The notes beneath the pieces are model-generated. The model made no database searches and was not told the DNA's origin. It saw nothing but the letters and a program-made list of their open reading frames with translations. A stretch of 64,000 nt of DNA, from positions 14,311 to 78,310 of the forward strand of contig DXFV01000021.1 of the NCBI GenBank assembly GCA_019114265.1. The letters are read 5' to 3'. The DNA comes from Anaerofilum faecale (GTDB lineage Bacteria; Bacillota; Clostridia; Oscillospirales; Ruminococcaceae). The number at the start of each line of letters is the position of its first letter. Position 1 is the first letter of the stretch. Below, in pieces: positions 25,039 through 32,512 of this stretch. The position numbers and the translations under genes are program-made.

Positions 25039-25674
25039 TTAGTATCCCAGCGGCTGGCCCACCAGAATGACGGTGATGCGCCCCGGGACGCGCTGCTGCG
25101 CGTGGATGACGGTGGTGCAGCAGATGCGGCCGGGGGAATGGCAGTTCTCGCACTTGCCGGTCTGGGCACAGGGGGTGGGGCAGGACAGGCGGGCGGCGTT
25201 GGCCGGGGCTGCGATGTCCTTCACCCGGCGCTCGGCGGCGGCCAGGTCGGGCACGATCTTGTTGCAGCCCACCACGCAGATCACCTTGTCGGGGCCGTAG
25301 GTCATGGCGGCCACCCGGTTGGCGTTGCCGTCCACGTTGTACAGCTCGCCCTGCTCGGTGACGGCGTTGGAGCTGGTGAGGTAGAAGTCGGCCGAGAAGG
25401 CGCGGCGGTAGAGCGCGGGCACTTCCTCGGGCGGGACGGCGGTGCGGTCGAGGTACTCATACTTCCCGCTCTGCAGCAGGTCGATGACGCCGGTCTCTGC
25501 CAGCGTCATGCTGCCGCCGGTGGCCACCAGCGCGCCGGGACGCAGCAGGCTCTCCACCAGCGGCGCCACCTCGTCGGCGGTGGCGGCGTACAGGGCGGTC
25601 ATCTTGTTGGCCTCCAGCGCCTTCATCGTGCGCCGGATGCGCTTTTCCACAACGGATCGCAGCGGATCGGACAT
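25039..25674 (-). CDS. LUD-domain (lactate-utilisation-like) protein
   Basis: A 211-residue protein of the LUD/DUF162 family related to LutC. Family features are the early KMTALYAATADEVAPLV, LVATGGSMTLAETGVIDLL and TSSNAVTEQGELYNVDGNANRVAAM. The C-terminus carries a Cys cluster (CPTPCAQTGKCENCHSPGRICC) that could bind an Fe-S centre, common in stand-alone clostridial members. LutA and LutB partners are absent here, so lactate oxidation is not supported; its role is unknown. Last gene of the transporter-GT2-LUD string (22-bp gap). Confidence 0.85.
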   Translation of the reverse strand: MSDPLRSVVEKRIRRTMKALEANKMTALYAATADEVAPLVESLLRPGALVATGGSMTLAETGVIDLLQSGKYEYLDRTAVPPEEVPALYRRAFSADFYLTSSNAVTEQGELYNVDGNANRVAAMTYGPDKVICVVGCNKIVPDLAAAERRVKDIAAPANAARLSCPTPCAQTGKCENCHSPGRICCTTVIHAQQRVPGRITVILVGQPLGY

Positions 25675-25696
25675 ACAAAACGCTCCTTTCTGTTTG

Positions 25697-26686
25697 TCAG
25701 GTGATCTTCAGCGCGCGCTGGGCGCGGTAGACGATATACTGGAAAAGCCCCCCTACCAGCCACAGCTGCACCAGCATATAACACGGCAGATTTTTCACGC
25801 GGAAACGCGGTTTATCCAGCTTCGGGATGGCCTTGAACGCCTCCTTGAAGCCCTGCCCGTAGGCCGGGCCGAACCCCCGCAGGCGGAACATCACCGCCTT
25901 CAGCAGATACCCCGCCGCCAGAAACGGCAGGTTCAGCAGCAGCATCAGCAGCGGCATGTTCTTGTAGGGCAGCAGGATGCTGTTGCGGCCGCTCTGGATG
26001 CTCTTGAACGGGTTGTACCGCACCGCGCCGGTGGTGGCGCCGCAGATGTGGTAGCACTTGGCGGCGGGACAAAACACGTTTTTGTACCCGTGGTTGTTGC
26101 CGCGCCAGCTGAGGTCCACGTCCTCGTAGTAGGCGAAGAAATTCTCGTCGAACAGGCCGATCTCGTCCAAAATGCTCTTGCGGTAGAGCGCCGCGCCGCC
26201 GCAGGCCGAAAACACCCGGCAGGGCCTCTGATACCGCTCGGCGCGCATGCCGTCCCCCCGCTTGCAGGCAAAGCCCAGCAGGGTGACATAGTCGCCCGCG
26301 TCGTCGGCCAGGGTGCGCTCAAAGTGGCGGATCATCAGGCTGGACACCGCAAAGATGCGCTTGTCCTTGTCGGCGGCGGCAATGAGGTTTTCCAGCCAGT
26401 CCGGCTCGGCAAAGGCGTCGTTGTTGAACAGCGCCACATACTCGCTGTCCGCCAGCCGGATGCCCTGGTTCACCGCGTGGGAAAAGCCGGTGTTCTCCCT
26501 GTTCTCGATGAGGGTATACCGCTCGCGGCCCACATAGCTGCGCGCGATGGCGAGGCTCTCGTCGGTGGAGCCGTTGTCCACGACGATCAGCTCGAAATCC
26601 CGGCAGGTCTGGGCCCAGATCGACTCAATGCTGTCTTTCAGCCAGCCGGCGCCGTTCAGGTTGGGGATGACTACGGTCGCTTTCAT
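25697..26686 (-). CDS. Family 2 glycosyltransferase
   Basis: A 329-residue GT-A enzyme starting VVIPNLNGAGWLKDSIESI, with the nucleotide-sugar motifs LIVVDNGSTDES and VALFNNDAFAEPDW (Asn-Asp in place of DxD), and CGGAALYRKSILDEIGLFDENFFAYYEDVDLSWR, typical of rhamnosyltransferase-like GT2s. A C-terminal hydrophobic stretch suggests membrane association. It would add a sugar to a wall or surface glycan. It starts 10 bp after the transporter stop with AAGGAG. Confidence 0.9.
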   Translation of the reverse strand: MKATVVIPNLNGAGWLKDSIESIWAQTCRDFELIVVDNGSTDESLAIARSYVGRERYTLIENRENTGFSHAVNQGIRLADSEYVALFNNDAFAEPDWLENLIAAADKDKRIFAVSSLMIRHFERTLADDAGDYVTLLGFACKRGDGMRAERYQRPCRVFSACGGAALYRKSILDEIGLFDENFFAYYEDVDLSWRGNNHGYKNVFCPAAKCYHICGATTGAVRYNPFKSIQSGRNSILLPYKNMPLLMLLLNLPFLAAGYLLKAVMFRLRGFGPAYGQGFKEAFKAIPKLDKPRFRVKNLPCYMLVQLWLVGGLFQYIVYRAQRALKIT

Positions 26687-26696
26687 ATCATTCTCC

Positions 26697-27806
26697 TTAC
26701 ATCACAAGCATTGCGCCGGCCAGCAGAACCGCCAGCAGGCCGAAGTTCACCGGCAGAAAGACCTTCAAAAAGCGGCCGGTGCTCTCGCCGGGGGTGCGGG
26801 CGTAGATCTTCAGCGAGATCAGGCTGGCCAGGCTGGCCACCGGCGTGCCCAGGCCGCCCAGATTCACGCCCAGCAGCAGCGGGGCGGCCTTGTCGGTGAA
26901 GCCGGACAGCAGCACCGCCGCCGGCACGTTGCTGATGACCTGGCTGGCCAGCGCGCCGCACACAAGCTCCCTGCCCTGCACAAGGCCCTGCAGCCAGGCA
27001 GCGGCGGCGGGGATGCGCCCCAGATTGCCCACGAAGATGAAAAAGAACACAAAAGTGAGCAGCAGGGCATAGTCCGCCTGCCGCAGCAGGGTGGGGCGGG
27101 CGGCCAGCGTGATGACCACCACCAGCACCAGCATCAGCGGCCAGTCGATCAGCCGCAGCACGCACAGCAGGCACACCGCGAACATCGACAAGCACAGCCA
27201 CAAAAGGCGGTGGTTGAGCGGGTCGGCCTCGCCGTCCAGCTCCACCGCGGCGGGCCGGGCGGGCGTGAGCAGGCACAGCCCCGCCGTGACCGCCAGGCAC
27301 ACCAAAGTGGCCGGCGCGGTGACGGACAGAAATTCCGGCGCCGTCATGTTGTAGAACGTGTATAAGTAGAGGTTCTGCGGGTTGCCCAGCGGGGTGAGCA
27401 TGCTGCCCAGGTTGGCCGCCACCGTCTGCAGCACCACCACCCACACCAGCAGCTGCTTGTGCCCGGTGAGCACCAGCACCAGCACCGAGAAGGGCACGAA
27501 GGTGAGCAGGGCAACGTCGTTCGTCACCAGCATCGAGCTGAAAAAGCACAGCATCACCAGCACAAAACACAGCCCGCGGCTGGTTTTCACCCGGGTGCAC
27601 AGCCCGCGCGCCAGCCGCCCGAACAGCCCTGCCTGCCGCAGGCCGGCCACCGTGACCATCAGGCTGAACAGGAGCGCCAGCACCCGCCAGTCGAGGTAGC
27701 CCAGGTAGTCCGCCGAGGGCGGCACAAACAGGCAGCTGAACGCCGCCGCCGCTCCCGCGGCCAGCAGCATCGGCTCGGTTTTCATCCAGTGTAGCAGCCG
27801 TTGCAT
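26697..27806 (-). CDS. SLC13/ArsB-like ion transporter
   Basis: A 369-residue polytopic protein with about ten helices. The two hallmark sequences of the ion-transporter superfamily are present: LVTNDVALLTFVPF near residue 95 and NLGSMLTPLGNPQNLYLY near 135. Members move anions, dicarboxylates or Na+/H+; the substrate here cannot be told. It is shorter than most SLC13 proteins (about 450 residues) but appears complete. First gene of the string with the GT2 and LUD genes. Confidence 0.85.
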   Translation of the reverse strand: MQRLLHWMKTEPMLLAAGAAAAFSCLFVPPSADYLGYLDWRVLALLFSLMVTVAGLRQAGLFGRLARGLCTRVKTSRGLCFVLVMLCFFSSMLVTNDVALLTFVPFSVLVLVLTGHKQLLVWVVVLQTVAANLGSMLTPLGNPQNLYLYTFYNMTAPEFLSVTAPATLVCLAVTAGLCLLTPARPAAVELDGEADPLNHRLLWLCLSMFAVCLLCVLRLIDWPLMLVLVVVITLAARPTLLRQADYALLLTFVFFFIFVGNLGRIPAAAAWLQGLVQGRELVCGALASQVISNVPAAVLLSGFTDKAAPLLLGVNLGGLGTPVASLASLISLKIYARTPGESTGRFLKVFLPVNFGLLAVLLAGAMLVM

Positions 27807-27924
27807 CCAAAAAAACTTCCTTCCCCGTCAAACTGCCGCGCAAACGCGATTATCCGCCCCTCATCCGGCCCATACTGCCTGCGGACGGCGCAAACGCACG
27901 CGCCGCAGAAAACGGAGGGAAACG

Positions 27925-28107
27925 ATGATGAAGGTTGTTGTGAACGAAAAATGCATCGGCTGCGCCCTGTGCGCCGAGACCTGCCCCGAGGTGTTCCATA
28001 TGGAGAACGGGGTGGCGGTGGCCGGGCCGGCCGACGACGGCTGGGCCACCCCGGTGGCCAACGCGGCGGCCGGCTGCCCGGTGGGCGCCATCGAAGCCGA
28101 GCTGTAA
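27925..28107 (+). CDS. [4Fe-4S] ferredoxin
   Basis: A 60-residue ferredoxin. The cluster motif is KCIGCALCAETCPEVF near residues 9-25, with a distal CPVGAIE, so one [4Fe-4S] centre is likely (clostridial single-cluster type). It carries electrons for anaerobic redox enzymes. The ATG at 27925 follows GGAGGGAAACG; the adjacent ATG at 27928 is also possible. Monocistronic, ending in a GC-rich terminator. Confidence 0.92.
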   Translation: MMKVVVNEKCIGCALCAETCPEVFHMENGVAVAGPADDGWATPVANAAAGCPVGAIEAEL

Positions 28108-28108
28108 A

Positions 28109-28155
28109 GCCGGGCAGGGGCGGGGCGGCAAAGCGCCGCCCTGCCGGCCTTTTTT
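28109..28155 (+). terminator. Terminator after the ferredoxin gene
   Basis: A GC-rich imperfect stem (GCCGG.GCAGGG.GCGGC with GCCGCCCTGCCGGC) followed by six T residues; it just touches the stop of the convergent small gene. Confidence 0.8.
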
Positions 28156-28345
28156 ACGGTGTGAAGTATTTTTTCAGCTCGTCGCGCTGCTCGTACTCAC
28201 AGAACACATACAGCCCGAAGCAGAACACCTTCTCCTCCGGCGAGAGGTCCTGCGGCAGACCGGCGCCGTCCCACATCAGGCGGGCCAGGCGCTCCTTCTG
28301 CGCAGCGGTGAGCATCGCTTCCGCCTGTTTAAAGCTCATTTCCAT
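28154..28345 (-). CDS. Small hypothetical protein (63 aa)
   Basis: A 63-residue soluble protein starting MEMSFKQAEAML, helical and acidic toward the centre (DLSPEEKVF). No family recognised. GGAG stands 12 nt before the ATG at 28345. It is convergent with the ferredoxin gene and divergent from the spoVA operon. Confidence 0.55.
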   Translation of the reverse strand: MEMSFKQAEAMLTAAQKERLARLMWDGAGLPQDLSPEEKVFCFGLYVFCEYEQRDELKKYFTP

Positions 28346-28456
28346 CGGTCAACGCGTCTCCTTTCGCACGGCCGTCTCCGGCCGCGTCCCTGTCTCTGTC
28401 ATTATACCCGTTTTGCGGGCAAATCTCAACATTTTCACAAAAAGGAAGTGGATACT

Positions 28457-28915
28457 ATGCAACTGAACAAGGCCGAATACGCCGCGCTGGTGAAAAAAGC
28501 CTCGCCGCGCTCGGCGGTGGGGCGCAACTGCGTGTGGGCCTTTGCGGTGGGCGGCTGCATCTGCACGGTGGGCGAAGGGCTGCGCCAGTGGTTCCTGGCC
28601 GCCGGATACACCCTGTCCGACGCCTCGCTGCTGGCGTCGGTGGGTCTGATCTTCCTGTCGGCCGTCACCACGGCGCTGGGCTGGTACCAGAAGCTGGCCT
28701 CCCGCGCGGGAGCCGGCACGCTGGTGCCGATTACCGGGTTTGCCAACGCGGTGGTCAGCCCGGCCATCGAGTTCCGCTGCGAAGGGCTGGTGACCGGGTC
28801 GGGCGCGAAAATGTTCGTCATCGCCGGGCCGGTGATCGTCTACGGCACGCTGGCCGGGTCGGCATGGGGGCTGGTGTGGTATCTGATCCGGCCGTATGTG
28901 GGGGGGATGGTATGA
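28457..28915 (+). CDS. spoVAC: Stage V sporulation protein AC
   Basis: A 152-residue membrane protein matching SpoVAC, the mechanosensitive part of the dipicolinic-acid channel of forespores. A short hydrophilic N-terminus (LNKAEYAALVKKASPRS) precedes four hydrophobic segments and the conserved GTLVPITGFANAVVSPAIEFRCEG spans residues ~92-115. The ATG at 28457 follows AAAGGAAG. Its TGA overlaps the spoVAD ATG (ATGA). Sigma-G would be the expected factor; CATTATA about 55 nt upstream resembles a sigma-G -10 but this is weak. Confidence 0.92.
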   Translation: MQLNKAEYAALVKKASPRSAVGRNCVWAFAVGGCICTVGEGLRQWFLAAGYTLSDASLLASVGLIFLSAVTTALGWYQKLASRAGAGTLVPITGFANAVVSPAIEFRCEGLVTGSGAKMFVIAGPVIVYGTLAGSAWGLVWYLIRPYVGGMV

Positions 28916-29934
28916 ACTGCATCCGGAAAGGGGACGCCATCGTCTTTTCCCGGCCGCCGTCGCTGCCCGCTTTCGCGGCGGTGGCGGGCAAGCGGGAAGG
29001 GGAGGGGCCGCTGGGCAGCTGCTTCGACGAGGTGCTGCACGACAACGCCCTGGGGCAGAAATGCTGGGAGAAGGCCGAGAGCCTGCTGCAGCAGCGCGCC
29101 GCCTCGCTGGCGCTGAAAAAAGCCGGGCTGGACCAGACGGAGCTGGACGCCGTGCTGTGCGGCGACCTGCAGAACCAGTGCACGGCCTCGGGCTATGCGC
29201 TGCGCGAGCTGGACATGCCCTCCATCGGGCTGTACGGCGCCTGCTCCACGATGGTGCAGGCGCTGGCGCTGGCCGGATGTCTGGTGGCGGGCGGCGCGGC
29301 CCGGCGGGCGCTGGCGGTGACCAGCAGCCATTTCTGCGCGGCCGAACGCCAGTTCCGCACCCCGCTGGACTACGGCGGCAAGCGCGCGCCCACCGCCCAG
29401 TGGACGGTGACCGGCGCAGGCGCGGTGGTGGTGCAGCCGGACGGGCCGGGGCCTTTCCTGCGGGCGGCCGCCTTTGGGCGGGTGCGGGACGCAGGCGTGA
29501 AGGACCTGGCCAACATGGGCGCGGCGATGGCGCCGGCGGCGGCGGAGACCCTGCTGCGCTTTTTTGCCGACACCGGCGCCGCCCCCGACGATTTCGACGG
29601 CATCTACACCGGCGACCTGGGCCTGGTGGGCAGCCGGCTGCTGCACACCCTGCTGGAGAAGGAGGGGGTGCGGATGACCAACCACCACGACTGCGGCCTG
29701 CTGATCTTCGACCGCGCCCGCCAGCCGGTGCAGGCGGGGGGATCGGGCTGCGGGTGCTGCGCGTCGGTGCTGGCGGGACGCCTGCTGCCCGCGCTGCGCA
29801 CCGGCGAGATGCGGCGCATCCTGGTGGCCGCCACCGGCGCGCTGATGAGCAGCACCACCGTCCAGCAGGGCGAGAGCATCCCGGCGGTGTCGCATCTTGT
29901 GGAACTGGCCGCAGGGCCAAAGGAGGAGCTATGA
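28912..29934 (+). CDS. spoVAD: Stage V sporulation protein AD
   Basis: A 340-residue thiolase-fold protein that binds dipicolinic acid for transport into the spore. Recognisable runs are DEVLHDNALGQKCWEKAES, GDLQNQCTASGYALRELD, LYGACSTMVQALALAG and AVTSSHFCAAERQFRTPLDYG. The thiolase-like Cys in GACSTM is conserved in SpoVAD. It overlaps both neighbours by 4 bp (ATGA), so the three genes are translationally coupled. Confidence 0.95.
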   Translation: MNCIRKGDAIVFSRPPSLPAFAAVAGKREGEGPLGSCFDEVLHDNALGQKCWEKAESLLQQRAASLALKKAGLDQTELDAVLCGDLQNQCTASGYALRELDMPSIGLYGACSTMVQALALAGCLVAGGAARRALAVTSSHFCAAERQFRTPLDYGGKRAPTAQWTVTGAGAVVVQPDGPGPFLRAAAFGRVRDAGVKDLANMGAAMAPAAAETLLRFFADTGAAPDDFDGIYTGDLGLVGSRLLHTLLEKEGVRMTNHHDCGLLIFDRARQPVQAGGSGCGCCASVLAGRLLPALRTGEMRRILVAATGALMSSTTVQQGESIPAVSHLVELAAGPKEEL

Positions 29935-30287
29935 ACTATCTGTGGGCATTCGTGGTCGGCGGCGGGCTGTGCGTGATCGGCCAGCTGCTGATCGACCTCA
30001 CCGCGCTCACCCCGGCCCGCATCCTGGTGGGCTATGTGGTGGCGGGGGTGGTGCTGTCGGCGGCGGGGGTATACCAGCCGCTGGTGGAATTTGCCGGGGC
30101 GGGGGCGTCGGTGCCGCTGCTGGGCTTTGGGCACACGCTGGCGCAGGGCGCCGTGCGCGCGGTGGAGCTGCACGGGCTGATCGGCGTGCTCACCGGCCCG
30201 CTGGCCGCCGCGGCGGGCGGCATCACCGCCTCGCTGCTGGCTGGATTTTTGATGGCGCTGGTGGCCCACAGCCGCGACCAGAACTGA
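29931..30287 (+). CDS. spoVAE: Stage V sporulation protein AE
   Basis: A 118-residue membrane protein (about four helices) of the SpoVAE/SpoVAEB family, with LTPARILVGYVVAGVVLSAAGVYQ and FAGAGASVPLLGFGHTLAQG. With AC and AD it forms the minimal spoVA channel set found in Clostridia. GGAGG stands 4 nt before the start in the spoVAD end. Confidence 0.93.
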   Translation: MNYLWAFVVGGGLCVIGQLLIDLTALTPARILVGYVVAGVVLSAAGVYQPLVEFAGAGASVPLLGFGHTLAQGAVRAVELHGLIGVLTGPLAAAAGGITASLLAGFLMALVAHSRDQN

Positions 30288-30315
30288 CCGCCGCCCCCTC
30301 CCTTCCCCCCTGCGC

Positions 30316-30363
30316 GCAGCCGTGCGGCCCCGCTCGAACAGCCGGGCCTGCACGGCTGCTTTT
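30316..30363 (+). terminator. Terminator after spoVAE
   Basis: Stem GCAGCCGTG/CACGGCTGC with an inner GGCCC/GGGCC, then TTTT. Confidence 0.75.
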
Positions 30364-30522
30364 CTGCCGCGCCCACCGTGTTTCCTTGGATGATTTTACA
30401 AAAAATTTACTCATTTTTGCACATCCTGCACAAACGCAAAGAAACCACACACCATAGTTGTTTTTTGTCCCATATATCTCCTCTTTTTCCATCTTTTGAA
30501 AGGTTACAAAACTGTTTCGCGG

Positions 30523-30563
30523 GCGGATTTTGTATACAGTTTTGGCGGATTTTGTGTTATAAT
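30523..30563 (+). promoter_or_regulatory. Promoter of the surface-polysaccharide locus with 22-bp direct repeats
   Basis: GCGGATTTTGT occurs at 30523-30533 and again at 30545-30555, exactly 22 bp (two helical turns) apart, just upstream of an extended -10 TGTTATAAT (TATAAT at 30558-30563). The -35 is poor, so an activator bound at the repeats is likely. The rest of the 338-bp gap holds the spoVAE terminator and no gene. Confidence 0.65.
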
Positions 30564-30625
30564 GGTAGAAATATCGGAATCATGTGCCGAATTCGATCTT
30601 TCGGAACGGGAAAAGGGGTTATTGT

Positions 30626-32512
30626 ATGCACAGGCAGGCGTCTCGCTTCTACCACAGCAAGGAAGCGCTGCTGAAGAGTGCGGCTTTGCTGCTGTTGGAC
30701 ATCACGCTGGTCATTTGTTGCATGGTGGGGGCTTTGTGGCTGCGGTTCGATTTCAGCTTCACGAAGATCCTGCCTGTTTTCTGGCAGTCGCTGCACACCT
30801 ACATGTGGATCAACGTGGCCTGCACGGTGGCGATCAACGCGGCCTGCAAGCTGTACACCAGCCTGTGGCGGTTCGCCAGCATCGTGGAGCTGCGCAATGC
30901 GGTGATCGCCATTCTGTCGTCCTCGGCTCTGCAGTACATAGGCATGTGGCTGCTCGACTGCCCCATGCCCCGCAGCTACATCTACATCTACACGCTGCTG
31001 CTGTCCTTCTGCATCATCCTGCCGCGCTTCTCCTACCGCTTTCTCAGCATCGCGCTGCGCAACCACGAGAACTTCGCCCACTCCAAGCCCATCGTCACGA
31101 TGGTGGTGGGCGCGGGCGCGGCCGGCTACATGCTGGTGCGCGAGATGAAGAACAGCCAGCACCTCAACCGCAAGATCCCCTGCATCATCGACAACGATCC
31201 CCAGAAGCAGGGCACCTACCTGCAGGGCATCCCGGTGTTCGGCCCCAAGGAGGCCATCCCCGAATACGCCAAAAAATACGGCATCGAGGAGATCATCATC
31301 GCCATCCCCACCCTGTCGGCCGAGAGCCAGCGGGACCTGCTGGAGATCTGCCAGGAGACCGCCTGCAAGGTGCAGATCCTGCCCGGCATCTACCAGATGG
31401 TGAACAAGGAGATCGACGTGTCGATGCTGCGCGACGTGTGCATCGAGGACCTGCTGGGGCGCGACCCCATCCAGCTGCGGATGGACAAGATCACCGAATA
31501 CATCGGCGGCAAGGTGATCCTGGTCACCGGCGGCGGCGGTTCGATCGGCAGCGAGATCTGCCGGCAGGTGGCGCTGCACAATCCGCGGCAGCTGATTCTG
31601 GTGGACATCTACGAGAACAACGCCTACGACCTCCAGATGGAATTGAAGCGGGAATACCCCGACCTCGACCTCGTCACCCTCATCGCGTCGGTGCGCGACA
31701 AAAAGCGCATGGAGGACATCTTTGCAGCCTACCGGCCGGACATCGTCTACCACGCGGCGGCGCACAAACATGTGCCGCTGATGGAGGACAGCCCCAACGA
31801 GGCCATCAAGAACAACGTGCTGGGCACCTTCAACGTGGCGGCGGCGGCCGACAAATACAAGGTCAAGCGGATGGTGCTGATCTCCACCGACAAGGCGGTG
31901 CGGCCCACCAACGTGATGGGCGCATCCAAGCGGATGTGCGAGCTGATCGTGCAGGCGTTCAACCAGCTGTCGAGCACCGAATACGCGGCGGTGCGGTTCG
32001 GCAACGTGCTGGGCAGCAACGGCAGCGTGATCCCGCTGTTCTCCAAGCAGATCAAGGAGGGCGGCCCGGTCACCGTCACACACCCGGACATCATCCGCTA
32101 TTTCATGACTATCCCCGAGGCGGTGAACCTGGTGCTGCAGTGCGGCGCCTACGCCCGGGGCGGCGAGATCTTCATCCTGGACATGGGCAAGCCGGTGAAG
32201 ATTCTGGACATGGCAAAAAAGATGATCCGCCTGTCCGGGCATGTGCCCGACCAGGATATCAAGATCGAATTCACCGGCCTGCGGCCCGGCGAAAAGCTGT
32301 ATGAGGAGCTTCTGATCGACGAGAAGAACCTGGTCCGCACCGAGAACGACCGCATCTTCGTGGTGCGGATGGGCGAGATCGATGCACAGGCCATGTGCGG
32401 GCAGATTCAGCGTCTGATCGACATGGCATACAACGAAACCAGAGACATCCGGCAGGCGATCCAGCAGATCGTGCCGGAATATCGCATGCGGGGCGTGGAA
32501 AATCATGGATAA
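30626..32512 (+). CDS. Membrane-anchored UDP-sugar 4,6-dehydratase (CapD/PglF type)
   Basis: A 628-residue enzyme. Residues ~15-150 hold four transmembrane helices, then a Rossmann nucleotide-binding domain (VVGAGAAGYMLVREM) and a short-chain dehydratase domain from ~295 (ILVTGGGGSIGSEICRQ). The catalytic segment is STDKAVRPTNVMGASKRM, with Met in place of Tyr as in UDP-GlcNAc 4,6-dehydratases, and the late LRPGEKLYEELL. It makes a 4-keto-6-deoxy sugar for surface glycans. Start at 30626 follows AAAAGGGG. First gene of the locus, overlapping the next by 8 bp. Confidence 0.93.
   Translation: MHRQASRFYHSKEALLKSAALLLLDITLVICCMVGALWLRFDFSFTKILPVFWQSLHTYMWINVACTVAINAACKLYTSLWRFASIVELRNAVIAILSSSALQYIGMWLLDCPMPRSYIYIYTLLLSFCIILPRFSYRFLSIALRNHENFAHSKPIVTMVVGAGAAGYMLVREMKNSQHLNRKIPCIIDNDPQKQGTYLQGIPVFGPKEAIPEYAKKYGIEEIIIAIPTLSAESQRDLLEICQETACKVQILPGIYQMVNKEIDVSMLRDVCIEDLLGRDPIQLRMDKITEYIGGKVILVTGGGGSIGSEICRQVALHNPRQLILVDIYENNAYDLQMELKREYPDLDLVTLIASVRDKKRMEDIFAAYRPDIVYHAAAHKHVPLMEDSPNEAIKNNVLGTFNVAAAADKYKVKRMVLISTDKAVRPTNVMGASKRMCELIVQAFNQLSSTEYAAVRFGNVLGSNGSVIPLFSKQIKEGGPVTVTHPDIIRYFMTIPEAVNLVLQCGAYARGGEIFILDMGKPVKILDMAKKMIRLSGHVPDQDIKIEFTGLRPGEKLYEELLIDEKNLVRTENDRIFVVRMGEIDAQAMCGQIQRLIDMAYNETRDIRQAIQQIVPEYRMRGVENHG

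Noticed and set aside
28349..29920. A 523-codon minus-strand frame opposite spoVAC-spoVAD
   Set aside because: It is Pro/Arg/Ala-rich low complexity and antisense to a well-recognised sporulation operon.
30557..32506. A 649-codon minus-strand frame opposite the CapD-like gene
   Set aside because: Antisense shadow; the plus strand encodes an unambiguous dehydratase.
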